Shown: positions 51,415 through 60,652 of the stretch, piece by piece
Numbering within the stretch: position 1 is the stretch's first letter
Layout of the letters: each line of letters opens with the position of its first letter
Assembly (NCBI GenBank): GCA_943330705.2
Contig: CALQIT020000010.1
Span: 1 to 63,838 of the forward strand
From: Streptomyces griseus
GTDB taxonomy: Bacteria > Bdellovibrionota > Bdellovibrionia > Bdellovibrionales > Bdellovibrionaceae
Reading direction: 5' to 3'
DNA: 63,838 bases
Program-made: the position numbers and the translations under genes
Notes under the pieces: generated by a model
What the model was told of the DNA's origin: nothing
Database searches by the model: none
The model's input: the letters and a program-made list of their open reading frames with translations, nothing else

Positions 51415-52560
51415 TTAGCCTCGACTGCCCAAAGCCGTCCATTTTTGACCCATCTTGCCAGTCCACTTGCCACGGGGACGGTAGATCCGATTGTTGGCGT
51501 ACTGCTCGTTCGCATGAGCAATCCAACCAGCGATTCGGGAAACGGCGAAAATTGGCGTGTAAATATCTATTGGTATTCCTAAACTGTAATACACCGTGGC
51601 TGAGTAAAAATCCACGTTGGGCATCAGACCCTTTTCTTTGTTCATGGTATCGTCAATCAAGGTCGACATCTCATACAAATGATGTTCTCCAATGGCTGCG
51701 GTTAGCTTATCACTAAGCTTTCTCAAGATTGCCGCCCGCGGGTCGCCATCCTTGTAGACCCGATGGCCAATTCCCATTACTTTTTCTTTTGCTGCCAAAG
51801 CATCTTTAACAAATTGTTGTGCTTTCTCATTGGTGCCAATTTTCTTTAACATCAGCATCACTTGCTCATTCGCGCCACCGTGCAATGGCCCTTTTAAAGC
51901 GCCAAGCGCAGAGGTGATTGCCGAATACATATCGGACAATGACGAACTGGTGACCCGTGTTGCAAAGGCAGAACAATTAAGTTCATGATCCGCATGTAAA
52001 ATTAGGCAGGTATCAAAAATCTTAACGTGTTCAGTATTGGGCTCTTTGCCGCCGCCAAGCATATACATAAAATTCCAGGCAACGGATTTATCTTTTTTCG
52101 GAGTAACCACTTCTTTACCATTACGAATTGCTTCGAAGGCACAAACCAAACTGCCCATCTTAGCTAACATCTTAATCGCTTTTTTTGCATTTGATTCTGG
52201 TGAAATATCATTCGCTTCAGCATCCCAATGCGACATCATAGAAAATGCAGTTCGCAACCACTGCATTGGATGCACGCCCTTTGCCGGCAAAACTTTCAAA
52301 GCTGCAATCAATCCACTTGGCAAGCTAAACTCAGCTGCGATTTCTGACTTAAATTTTTCAAATTCGCTAGCCGAGGGCAAGCGATCCTGCCACAGCAAAA
52401 ATGTGACTTCCTCGAAATTTGAATTAGCCGCCAGATCCTCGATCGTAAATCCACGGTAGAAAAGTGTATTCCCCTGAATCGACGATACAGCCGTGCTGCA
52501 GGCTACGATTCCCTCTAGTCCCTTATCGATGGCCCCCTCAAAAATTTGCACTTCTGGCAT
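51415..52560 (-). CDS. gltA: Citrate synthase
   Basis: 381 residues. Condenses oxaloacetate and acetyl-CoA. Catalytic His in LHADHELNCSAFATR, GIGHRVYKDGDPRA and the Asp region NVDFYSATVYYSLGIP. Length like the short bacterial type. It starts 60 bp after the phosphatase-like gene and one base before the PilZ gene. Confidence 0.97.
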   Translation of the reverse strand: MPEVQIFEGAIDKGLEGIVACSTAVSSIQGNTLFYRGFTIEDLAANSNFEEVTFLLWQDRLPSASEFEKFKSEIAAEFSLPSGLIAALKVLPAKGVHPMQWLRTAFSMMSHWDAEANDISPESNAKKAIKMLAKMGSLVCAFEAIRNGKEVVTPKKDKSVAWNFMYMLGGGKEPNTEHVKIFDTCLILHADHELNCSAFATRVTSSSLSDMYSAITSALGALKGPLHGGANEQVMLMLKKIGTNEKAQQFVKDALAAKEKVMGIGHRVYKDGDPRAAILRKLSDKLTAAIGEHHLYEMSTLIDDTMNKEKGLMPNVDFYSATVYYSLGIPIDIYTPIFAVSRIAGWIAHANEQYANNRIYRPRGKWTGKMGQKWTALGSRG

Positions 52561-52620
52561 AAGGCGATCCTTTCAATTCAAAATTTTTCAGTTATTTCGG
52601 TTGTTTAAATGTTCCTATAG

Positions 52621-53487
52621 TCATGTTTTCTTGGCAAGTTTTATAACTCGATCCTTGACCTCGGTCACAAGCACGGTCAGGTCCCGATCTGGAAACTGCG
52701 ATTGATTTATACTTTCAACCTGAAAAACAATTTCGTTTCGAAGATCATGGACGCTGGAATTAGATAGCTTTTGCAAACTTTGAATAACTTGATTCATCCG
52801 GGTCGCACCCTCGGTACAAAGAATCAGACGATCTCGAGGATTGAGCTGGAATGAATGAGCCAGTGGCTGAAAGGTGGAAGCTTTCGACAAAGGTCCACCC
52901 GTGCTTTCCAACTGGACCATCTTTTCATCGCTGTAGCTTTGATATAGACAAGAAATTTTACCAACACTTGAATATTTTATTTCAAAATTACGACGATCAA
53001 CTACAGCATAAAACATACTGACGGAGTCCTTTTCACCCATTTCAGAAAGAATCTCGCTGCCTAGTTGTTTTAAAACCATTTCAGGACTCAACCCTCGTCG
53101 AGCTTCGATTTGTCCAGAAAACTTCATTAAGATGGACAGAAATAGGGCCGACATTGTGTATCCAGAGCTACTAGAAACCAAAATTCCGAATTTAAGTTTA
53201 TCTTCGTGTTCAAAGATATCAAAGTAGTCGCCACCACTCTTCATCCCCGGCACAAACTTGCTGGAAAATTCAAAACCCGGAATACTCGGCATTTCGGTAG
53301 GCGATAGAAGCTTTTGAATTTTAGCTGCTAACTTTAGCTCATGATCAAGATCGACAATAATTTTTTCAAGGGTCTCGTTGGCGCGACCAAGCTGGTGGCG
53401 ATATTTTGCAAGCTCTGCGTCTTTGCGAGCAAGCTCGGACTGTAGGTCCTTTATTTTCTTGTTAGATTGGGAGTTTTCATCAGCCAT
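52621..53487 (-). CDS. Degenerate SpoIIE/RsbU-like phosphatase
   Basis: 288 residues. N-terminal coiled coil (1-60) and a PP2C-type domain. KSGGDYFDIFEHEDKLKF keeps the first metal Asp, but the usual D-V-S-G-H-G block reads VSSSSGYT, and the TDG block reads CTEGAT (Asp to Glu). Metal coordination is therefore probably lost or altered. A scaffold or pseudophosphatase in a partner-switching pathway is likely. Confidence 0.72.
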   Translation of the reverse strand: MADENSQSNKKIKDLQSELARKDAELAKYRHQLGRANETLEKIIVDLDHELKLAAKIQKLLSPTEMPSIPGFEFSSKFVPGMKSGGDYFDIFEHEDKLKFGILVSSSSGYTMSALFLSILMKFSGQIEARRGLSPEMVLKQLGSEILSEMGEKDSVSMFYAVVDRRNFEIKYSSVGKISCLYQSYSDEKMVQLESTGGPLSKASTFQPLAHSFQLNPRDRLILCTEGATRMNQVIQSLQKLSNSSVHDLRNEIVFQVESINQSQFPDRDLTVLVTEVKDRVIKLAKKT

Positions 53488-53543
53488 AAAATTGAATCTA
53501 TCTTAGATTCTTTCCCACCAAGTGGCTTGGAAAAATATTGTTC

Positions 53544-54584
53544 TTAGACCAAGGTCCGAATGATTTTTCGACGAATGGCCTCTTTACAAGCAGTCGAAAG
53601 AAAATCCTCTTGAATCTGCGGAATAACAACCGGACTTTTATCAACAAATTTTGATGTTTTTCTGAATAGGAAAAAAAAGAAAACTATTGAAATTAAGGTC
53701 TCAATAAAAAATACCATCCCGACTAAAATCACAAATTGCTCAAATCTCAATTCCGGAGAGTAAGCCCCCGGCAAAATGATTCTTACTATCTCCTGTAAAA
53801 AAGAAAAACCCGAAAAGCAAATAACAGCCGATAAGAAGAACAATAGATATCGCCAAAGTTGATCAGGCCAAAGCGCTGACTTGCGAAAGACCCAAACAAA
53901 ATAGAACCAAAGACCAGCGATATCACCCAAAGCCAACGCAAGGGCCGACGGCAATGAAGCCAGTCCGGTTAAGACCAAAATTGCCGCAGCTAAAAATCCA
54001 AAGCCAGAAAGTTGTACAATAAAGCCAAAAAGAAAAGCAAAACAAAATGCCGTCGCAATTGTCGACCAAAGGGAATCCCCTAACGTGAAAAGAAAGGGAA
54101 GTTCCATTGCCGAAGCATACAAAATTGAAGACTGCTTTATGCTAAATTCAAAACCCAACAAAAGAATCCCCACTGAAAGAGCGACAAGTGCCCAGGGCTG
54201 AAGCACCCGCCACCAACGGGAAACGGACCATAGCAAAGCCCCCAATAGCAACAGATAGCTACTGTTCACATTCAGCAATAGAGTACCAACGACCAAAAGT
54301 GCTACCACCGAAGTCATTCTTAAAAGCGCCAATCCCGCTAAAAAATTTCGTCGCGGAAAAACCTGAGTCGCCCCAAGTGCCATTATGTCGGACAGCGCCG
54401 ACGCCCACGAAGGCTGCAAAAACAGGGAAACCAGTAGACGCCAAAAAGACTTCCAAAATCCTTGCTGCCCTGAGGCCCACCACCGGCTTTCAAAACCTTG
54501 TCGCAAATCTGCCAATCCCCGAACTAACATGACCCAGCCCACGGCACTGACGACAAGCAATGAAGACCAAATTAGAAAACTCAT
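53544..54584 (-). CDS. Polytopic membrane protein, Na/Pi-transporter-like
   Basis: 346 residues, about nine TM segments. Repeated blocks FLQPSWASALSDIMALGA, FSIKQSSILYASAM and LASLPSALALALGDIAGLW resemble the QSSS and GxNxGT repeats of Na+/phosphate cotransporters (NptA), in a degenerate form. AGGAG precedes ATG 54584, 15 nt after rsmJ. A divergent transporter is my best guess. Confidence 0.45.
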   Translation of the reverse strand: MSFLIWSSLLVVSAVGWVMLVRGLADLRQGFESRWWASGQQGFWKSFWRLLVSLFLQPSWASALSDIMALGATQVFPRRNFLAGLALLRMTSVVALLVVGTLLLNVNSSYLLLLGALLWSVSRWWRVLQPWALVALSVGILLLGFEFSIKQSSILYASAMELPFLFTLGDSLWSTIATAFCFAFLFGFIVQLSGFGFLAAAILVLTGLASLPSALALALGDIAGLWFYFVWVFRKSALWPDQLWRYLLFFLSAVICFSGFSFLQEIVRIILPGAYSPELRFEQFVILVGMVFFIETLISIVFFFFLFRKTSKFVDKSPVVIPQIQEDFLSTACKEAIRRKIIRTLV

Positions 54585-54599
54585 AACTTTACTCCTAGT

Positions 54600-55349
54600 C
54601 TAGGTTCCTAGATACAGATCAAAGCGGACGGTATTACCCTTGTACTGATGATCTGGGCCGGGCCTTAATGGTGCTGCTTTGAGCGGACGCTTAACGACCA
54701 CGCGACGATATCCCAAATCCAGTGCCTTTTCGACCAACTTTGTGGAATCCGAATCGGACCCAACAAGATCGCGAAAAATTTGCATTTCTTTTCTAGGCAA
54801 TGCGACTTTTTTCCGCACTGGATACATGGGATCAATGAAAACAGAAATTTTCTGATGGTCCGTCGCAAATTTATCCAGCAGGCATGCCCCTTCGCAAAAA
54901 TGAAAATGACTTTCTACAAAAACTTTAGAATCACTGCTGACAGCCCGCTGCTGCGCCTCTGCCAACAAAAGGTAAACCCATGGGTTTCGCTCACAGGCCT
55001 CGACATGAAACCCTAGGCGCATCAAAAACACAGCATCTTGAGCCAAACCTGCGGTCAAATCCAGGATTCTGCGGATCCCCAGCTGCGCGCCCAAGGCTTT
55101 AGCAATCAACTCATTCTTCCCGCGGTTCGCTCGGCGATGATAATTTAAAGCATCGTTAACAAAGTCCAAACCGAAGCGACCCTTTTCTCGATCAACAAGA
55201 ACCAAACCAGCGTCATCAATTTGTAGATAGAATCTTTCCTCAATAGAATTGTCCAACAATTCGATGCCCACGGCCTTGGCAATTCGCGCAAGATTGAATC
55301 TTTTTTCTGGTTCGTCAGTCGCCGCGAGAGGAGCCACAAAGACCTTCAA
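54600..55349 (-). CDS. rsmJ: 16S rRNA m2G1516 methyltransferase
   Basis: 249 residues, matching RsmJ length. LDLTAGLAQDAVFLMRLGF, EACERNPWVYLLL, VFIDPMYPVRKK and RVVVKRPLKAAPL are RsmJ blocks. The start is TTG 55349, overlapping the preceding stop as TTGA; the frame extends another 64 codons upstream but that part is inside the neighbour. Confidence 0.88.
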   Translation of the reverse strand: MKVFVAPLAATDEPEKRFNLARIAKAVGIELLDNSIEERFYLQIDDAGLVLVDREKGRFGLDFVNDALNYHRRANRGKNELIAKALGAQLGIRRILDLTAGLAQDAVFLMRLGFHVEACERNPWVYLLLAEAQQRAVSSDSKVFVESHFHFCEGACLLDKFATDHQKISVFIDPMYPVRKKVALPRKEMQIFRDLVGSDSDSTKLVEKALDLGYRRVVVKRPLKAAPLRPGPDHQYKGNTVRFDLYLGT

Positions 55350-56428
55350 AAAATGAACTCCATTTTCAGCAAATAAAAAAGATTTTCCAAAAACCAAAGA
55401 CTCAATACAAAAAGATACATGGCCCGCCCCTGAAACAGAGTTTTGGTCATTCCTGAGCCCACGGGGCTCTGCAAGCAGAGCATCGATGTCACAAATGCAA
55501 ACGAGACCAAAAGCGAGGATAACCCCAACATCCAAGCCCAAAACAATGAGGTATAAAGAAAATGATAAGCATCAAATAAAACCAAAAAAGCAATCCACCA
55601 GCCAACTATTAGTTTTTTGCTTTTCTCGAAACCAAGGGAAGCTATCGTATTGTCAAATCGAGCCTGCGAGTTTTCTATGAGCTGCTCAAAGTTTTTTAAA
55701 TGCAATCTAAAAACGGCAAACCAACCAGTCACAACCCCAAGGACCCACGATTCTTCATCAATTCCACCACCGCAAGCGAGTTGATAGCTAATGACCAAGA
55801 TAGGTCCAAAAAGTAGAAACACCGCAAGCTCGGTCCAGCGCCGATGTTTCATTCCAGTTTGTTCCGAATTCAACATCAAAAAAATAAAAACTGTCAATAA
55901 AGCAACGATCAAAATCACCGGTCGGTAACGAAAAAGCGCTGGCAAACCAAATATAAATCCAAACACAAGAAGCAAATTCGATAGACGCCTGACTTGGTAA
56001 GCGGCAATCCAGCCCTTCTGAATTGCGCGACTTCCCGAATTGGATAGAACTCGATCCAGCCCCCGCATATGATCGTTGAAATCGTTACGCAGATTCATCG
56101 CCAGCAACAGACAAAAAGCCCCAATCGTACTTAAAGCCCCCGTAATTGGATCAGAAAACCGATTGGCTTCATTAAGCTTCATGACCACTGCAAACATCGG
56201 AAAAGCCAGAAGCACAAAGTTTTTTGCCTTTAAAATGCTTGCCCATTTACTAAATAATTTAGGTACCTGAATTTCTTCAATTGCAACAATCTCAAAAGTC
56301 ACTTGCTCGGCACCCGTACTGATATTTAAGGATTGAACAGGAATTGCCCGCTCAGTGCGGGAAAAACTTCCCAATAGGTAGCTTTCAAATTCAGAATTTG
56401 CTTTAGTCAGTGTTACCAATCGCTTCAT
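55346..56428 (-). CDS. UbiA-family prenyltransferase-like protein
   Basis: 360 residues. An N-terminal extension of about 75 residues, then about eight TM segments. First motif NLRNDFNDHMRGLDRV (NDxxD type) is present; the second motif, normally D-x3-D, here reads KNFEQLIENSQARFDNTIAS with Glu in place of Asp. It starts inside the stop of the polyprenyl synthase (ATGA), so it probably uses that enzyme's product. It is distinct from the MenA at 60649. Confidence 0.7.
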   Translation of the reverse strand: MKRLVTLTKANSEFESYLLGSFSRTERAIPVQSLNISTGAEQVTFEIVAIEEIQVPKLFSKWASILKAKNFVLLAFPMFAVVMKLNEANRFSDPITGALSTIGAFCLLLAMNLRNDFNDHMRGLDRVLSNSGSRAIQKGWIAAYQVRRLSNLLLVFGFIFGLPALFRYRPVILIVALLTVFIFLMLNSEQTGMKHRRWTELAVFLLFGPILVISYQLACGGGIDEESWVLGVVTGWFAVFRLHLKNFEQLIENSQARFDNTIASLGFEKSKKLIVGWWIAFLVLFDAYHFLYTSLFWAWMLGLSSLLVSFAFVTSMLCLQSPVGSGMTKTLFQGRAMYLFVLSLWFLENLFYLLKMEFIF

Positions 56429-57366
56429 TCTGGTTTCTTTCGCCAATATAATACTTCTGATAAGGGCTGCAATTGCTGCAAAAGTGGCTTTTCGTTTTCA
56501 CTCAAAAACTGCGTTAAAGTTTGCAAATGATGTTGATAGAGCTGAATCAAAAATAGATTTCCTTCATCGAATTCATTAACTCGCACAACGAATTTTTCTT
56601 TACCTTCGCACAGCGCATAGAGTTCAGGCAGGGTACGAATACTTTTTAGTTTTTCCCGAGCATCAGCGCTCCAAGAGCGGGTTAAAAAGGCGCCAAAAGA
56701 ATTCAGGTAACCTGACTTTAGATCACCCAGAATAGCCTTGCCTTCAAAGTTGCGAATATCAAAATCCAAAAGATCGTCCGAACGCTGAAAGAGCTGACCA
56801 AGAATTGTGCCCATTTCTTGCAAGGTGGTATGCAAAAAAGGTTCATAGCGTTCAATCGAAATGAACGGAGCCCGCAAACACCACTTAAAAAGCGAAGAAG
56901 TTTTTAGATTGTGCACCCGATCCAATTGGCTGAGCTCGAGGCTAAAATCCTGAATCAATGAATCCTGCAGCCACTCGCCCTCCAGAAGGTCGGAAATGAC
57001 TTCAGCGGTATACTGAACAAGTTTCAAATTGCCATGGGAGGACAAATTCACCATCACCCGGGCTAAAAGATAATCACCGGCAAGCACCGCATACTCTGGC
57101 GAAAACTTCAACCAAGCCGTCGTTTTCCCCCGCCGCAGGTGTGAACGATCAACCAAATCATCATGCAGCAGAGAAGCATTGTGGATGAACTCGATGGTCT
57201 GAGCCAAAAGAAGTTCGGTTTTTGCGGGCAATTGCAGCGAGGTCGCCAGCATACGAATCAGCTTGGCGCGAAACCCTTTTCCACCGGCAAAAAGATCATC
57301 GTAAAGATGATTTAGCTTGGGTAAGTAGGCAGGAAAGTCTTTAGAATCGTATACTTTGATGTCCAT
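56425..57366 (-). CDS. Polyprenyl diphosphate synthase
   Basis: 313 residues, all-alpha trans-prenyl synthase. First Asp-rich motif LLHDDLVDRSHLRRGKTT and second QRSDDLLDFD. Makes the long isoprenoid tail of menaquinone or another lipid. Divergent from the thioesterase, co-directional with the UbiA-like protein and rsmJ. Confidence 0.92.
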   Translation of the reverse strand: MDIKVYDSKDFPAYLPKLNHLYDDLFAGGKGFRAKLIRMLATSLQLPAKTELLLAQTIEFIHNASLLHDDLVDRSHLRRGKTTAWLKFSPEYAVLAGDYLLARVMVNLSSHGNLKLVQYTAEVISDLLEGEWLQDSLIQDFSLELSQLDRVHNLKTSSLFKWCLRAPFISIERYEPFLHTTLQEMGTILGQLFQRSDDLLDFDIRNFEGKAILGDLKSGYLNSFGAFLTRSWSADAREKLKSIRTLPELYALCEGKEKFVVRVNEFDEGNLFLIQLYQHHLQTLTQFLSENEKPLLQQLQPLSEVLYWRKKPE

Positions 57367-57484
57367 GACAATATTCGCAATTCTCTTGTTTCTTTTGACT
57401 CTTTTTTATAGTGTTTGCGCAGAGCCATACATTTCAAATTTCTTCGCTTGATGTCAAGGAGAGCTTGCTTCATTGTACGAAAAT

Positions 57485-57931
57485 ATGCAGACCTTCCAAA
57501 GAGAAATTCAGATTCGATTCCGTCAAGCCGACCCCGCCGGAATTCTATTCTTCGGGAACATCACCGACCTCATCCACGATAGCTTTGAGGACTTTCTAGC
57601 AGCCATTGGTATTCCCTGGGCACAATATTTTGCCAATAGCGAAGTCGCTTTGCCAATCCACCACCTAGAGGTCAAATACCTGGCCCCGTTTTTTCCTGGA
57701 AAAAAATACTCGGTTGAAGTTGTTATGGGTGAAATCCGTAGTCGCTCTTTTTCAATTCATTACAGATTCTGGGATCACGAAAGAGGGCTGCTGGCCGAGG
57801 CCAAATTGGTCCACATTTGTTTGCATGTAAAAGATCAGCTAAAGGTTTCATTGCCTGATTCCATAAGGTCTCCTTTACTTCAATATCAGGAATCAACCAA
57901 AGCCAACTCCAGGAAAATTATCCATGAATAA
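57485..57931 (+). CDS. Hotdog-fold thioesterase (DHNA-CoA type candidate)
   Basis: 148 residues. FQREIQIRFRQADPAGILFF (Asp of the 4HBT/YbgC active site) and FGNITDLIHDSFEDFL. Such enzymes release 1,4-dihydroxy-2-naphthoate from its CoA ester; the men genes nearby support this. ATG 57485 is used; a TTG at 57473 has an AGGAG 11 nt upstream and is also possible. Confidence 0.75.
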   Translation: MQTFQREIQIRFRQADPAGILFFGNITDLIHDSFEDFLAAIGIPWAQYFANSEVALPIHHLEVKYLAPFFPGKKYSVEVVMGEIRSRSFSIHYRFWDHERGLLAEAKLVHICLHVKDQLKVSLPDSIRSPLLQYQESTKANSRKIIHE

Positions 57932-58418
57932 ACAGCAAAACCAAAGCACTACAGCAACCGAAAAGCCTTGGTGGCAGGACGGCGTGCGATTCGAATGTCA
58001 GGGTTCAGGAAAGTGTTGTACCTCGCATGGCGAATATGGATTTGTCTTCGTTTCACCAGCCGACCGAAAGCGATTTGCCAAACATTTAAAGATTTCAACC
58101 CGTAGCTTTAGCAAAAAATACTGCGACACCCTGAATGGTGTTTATCATTTGAAGGAAGATCCAAAAAATCCTGATTGCATGTTCCTGATCGGCAAGCGCT
58201 GCTCGGTTTACGATGCCCGACCGGCCCAGTGCCGAACCTGGCCGTTCTGGCCCGAAGTCATGAATGCAAAAACGTGGAAAAAGGAAGTCGTCACCTTCTG
58301 CCCGGGAATTGGCAAAGGTCCAAAAATTTCGGCAGCTTCAATTAAAAAAAACTTGGCCGAGCAATCCGAAGCTGAAGATGCGATGCTAAAGGAAGCAAAA
58401 CAAAAAAGAAAACCATAA
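57924..58418 (+). CDS. YkgJ-family cysteine cluster protein
   Basis: 164 residues. Cys pattern FECQGSGKCCTSHGEYGFV, YCDTL, CMFLIGKRCSVYDARPAQCR and FCPG, typical of YkgJ/zinc-or-iron cluster proteins. Overlaps the thioesterase gene by 8 nt. The C-terminus is charged. Function in the family is not settled. Confidence 0.85.
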   Translation: MNKQQNQSTTATEKPWWQDGVRFECQGSGKCCTSHGEYGFVFVSPADRKRFAKHLKISTRSFSKKYCDTLNGVYHLKEDPKNPDCMFLIGKRCSVYDARPAQCRTWPFWPEVMNAKTWKKEVVTFCPGIGKGPKISAASIKKNLAEQSEAEDAMLKEAKQKRKP

Positions 58419-58460
58419 AAGCATCTGTTTGAAAACAGGGCATCTGCAATTTGCAACCTC

Positions 58461-59678
58461 CTACTTCAAAAGATTTCTTTGAATCTTTCCCAGTGCAGTT
58501 TTTGGAAACTTATCGACCCACCGAATTTGATCAAGCCGATGAACAGGAATATTTTCTTTGTTAAACTCAATCAGCAACAGCTGAAGTTTTTTGGCAAGCG
58601 TTGGATCTTGAAGGGCATATACATTGAGAAGCACCCCTCTGCGAAAATCAGCGCTGGTGCCAACATAAAGCTCCAATTCCTGGCGATTAGTTTGCTTGCG
58701 GCAAAAATTGCGAAACTGGGCTTCGACGATGGAAATATTCACGCCCTCGCCAAGGACTTTGACATATTCAGACTCGCGCCCCAAAGGTTGCAAGGTGTCA
58801 TCGATGAGCTGAGCTCGGTCCTCTGAAAGATACCAACTATCTTGCTTTGGATCACAAAAATGAAATTTATTTTTAAGAATTTGCGCGTAGCCACTTAACA
58901 AGGCAGGACTGCGAATTTCAAGCTGACCCGAGACTGTGATTCGGCATTGCACATGGGGTAAAATCCTTAAGGCAGGAAACTCTAAACTTGATAGAGATCC
59001 TAAATCAGCAGTTGCGATTTGCGAGCAAACTTCTGTCATTCCAAAACTTGGCAGCAGCGGCCAGCCCAAAACCCTGGCTTGTCGGTAAAGCTCGGTCTGC
59101 AAAGACGCGCCACCAACAATCACAGCCCGCAAATGCGACGGGGCCCCTAAGTTTGCTTGCACCAGATCAAAAACCTGTGTCGGCACCAATGCACTGAGGG
59201 TCACCCGATGCTCTTTGAGAAAATGAAAATAGTTTTCTGCACTCCACTGAATCGGCATCGGAACAGGCATCGGAACAGGCATCGATGCCTGCTCGGTCCG
59301 CGACGGCTCGGGCGAAAAAAAATCAACAACTTTGGCACCAGAAAGAAAACCCCGAGCTAAAATCGCCAGTCCCCCCACATGAAAGCTGGGCAAAGCCAGC
59401 CCCCAAATATCACTTTTTTTAGATTGTAAATGTTGGTTTACAGCTTGCGCAGAATGCAAAAATCCAGTTTTCGAAAGCGCCACAAGTTTGACTGACGCCT
59501 CTTCAGAGCTAGAAGATCCGCTGGAGCCCACCCATAAATGACCACTTAGGTCCGATTGATACCGGTCAAATAGAGACCTTAATTGGTTTCTTTCTTCCAT
59601 TGGTAACTTTGGATTTAAGAGCAAACGCGACGTGGCGCTTTTCCAGTCCAATTCTATTTTATTTTGATCGGTGTCCAT
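58461..59678 (-). CDS. menE: O-succinylbenzoate-CoA ligase (MenE)
   Basis: 405 residues, an AMP-forming enzyme. P-loop-like VGSSGSSSSEEASVKLVALS, FGMTEVCSQIAT (A5), YLSEDRAQ (A7) and the C-terminal catalytic Lys in KTALGKIQRN. Shorter than usual acyl-CoA synthetases but like MenE. A 12-bp tandem repeat at 59254-59285 puts PVPMPVPMP into the protein. Overlaps menC by 25 nt, which supports the pathway call. Confidence 0.86.
   Translation of the reverse strand: MDTDQNKIELDWKSATSRLLLNPKLPMEERNQLRSLFDRYQSDLSGHLWVGSSGSSSSEEASVKLVALSKTGFLHSAQAVNQHLQSKKSDIWGLALPSFHVGGLAILARGFLSGAKVVDFFSPEPSRTEQASMPVPMPVPMPIQWSAENYFHFLKEHRVTLSALVPTQVFDLVQANLGAPSHLRAVIVGGASLQTELYRQARVLGWPLLPSFGMTEVCSQIATADLGSLSSLEFPALRILPHVQCRITVSGQLEIRSPALLSGYAQILKNKFHFCDPKQDSWYLSEDRAQLIDDTLQPLGRESEYVKVLGEGVNISIVEAQFRNFCRKQTNRQELELYVGTSADFRRGVLLNVYALQDPTLAKKLQLLLIEFNKENIPVHRLDQIRWVDKFPKTALGKIQRNLLK
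59254..59285. repeat. In-frame 12-bp tandem repeat in menE
   Basis: ggcatcggaaca occurs at 59254-59265 and 59266-59277, with a partial third copy to 59285. It encodes a repeated M-P-V-P unit. Copy number may vary without shifting the frame. Confidence 0.85.
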
Positions 59679-60652
59679 TCAATTCTCTTAAAGAGATCGT
59701 CAAAGCCGATCCCTGTTCCCGGGATACCCGTTAAATATGGACCCTGAACAAACATACTATTGGTAAAGTCGTTGGGTTGATAACTTTTTAACGACAAACA
59801 GCCACAGTCCAGCAATCGATTTGGATAAAATTTCTTCAATCGCGACGCCACGGCACAAGCATGGGCCACGCCCACGGGATGGTCCAGCGAGCTCGTAACG
59901 CACATTTTCAGGCCCCAACGATCGATCAATTTCATCGCACTATCAATATCTGTTCGCGCTGGCTTAAGAATTAGAATGTCGAAAAAAGCAGCCTCTGCCT
60001 TAGAGGCGTCTAACTTTTCGAATTCAAAATCAGCGGCAATCGCAATCATTTTCCGAGCCTCAGTCCAGGCCTCAAAATCCAAAGGCATTGGATCTTCGAT
60101 AAATTCAATTTTTGCGCGTTCGACGGTATGAAAATGTGAAAGAAATCTTTCAAACTCTGCAAAACTGGCTTTTGCATTGAAATCCAGCCGTACCAAAAAA
60201 CCGGGATTTTGCCGAATAAAGCGACTGACAAAACCGGCTTCTTCATTGAAATCTCGGCCACATTTTACCTTGATTGTGGTAAAACCTGCACTTTTTATGT
60301 CCTTCATTGTTGAATCAGAAAATTTTGTATAGTCATTGATCAAAAAATGATTTTTTACACGGGCACCGGTTGCAAACAAACTACGATGATCAGTTCGGGC
60401 CTCGGCATCTTTTCTGGCCAGCCAAATAGTTTGCTCGAGCAGCAGTGATATCTTTCCTCGCTCCAAGGCCTCAATATGGATATCGATTTCATGGTCGCCA
60501 ACTTCCGGCCAAGGAAAAAGATCCGCGTAGCCAACTCCGCCATCGGGCCACATGATCCGAAACAATGCCCCTTGGCGAGTTCCATTGGTAGCCAACGCCC
60601 CAATGGGCGCCACAGGTACAAGATTATATTTATGATAGGCAAATTTGATCAC
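59654..60652 (-). CDS. menC: O-succinylbenzoate synthase (MenC)
   Basis: 332 residues, enolase superfamily. FTTIKVKCGRDFN holds the KxK pair, VRLDFNAKAS and EFIEDP the metal ligands, ILKPARTD the second Lys, and SSLDHPVGVAHACAVAS matches the OSBS C-terminal barrel. The third metal ligand region IAADFEFEKL is less typical. ATGA overlap with menA. Confidence 0.88.
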   Translation of the reverse strand: MIKFAYHKYNLVPVAPIGALATNGTRQGALFRIMWPDGGVGYADLFPWPEVGDHEIDIHIEALERGKISLLLEQTIWLARKDAEARTDHRSLFATGARVKNHFLINDYTKFSDSTMKDIKSAGFTTIKVKCGRDFNEEAGFVSRFIRQNPGFLVRLDFNAKASFAEFERFLSHFHTVERAKIEFIEDPMPLDFEAWTEARKMIAIAADFEFEKLDASKAEAAFFDILILKPARTDIDSAMKLIDRWGLKMCVTSSLDHPVGVAHACAVASRLKKFYPNRLLDCGCLSLKSYQPNDFTNSMFVQGPYLTGIPGTGIGFDDLFKRIEWTPIKIK

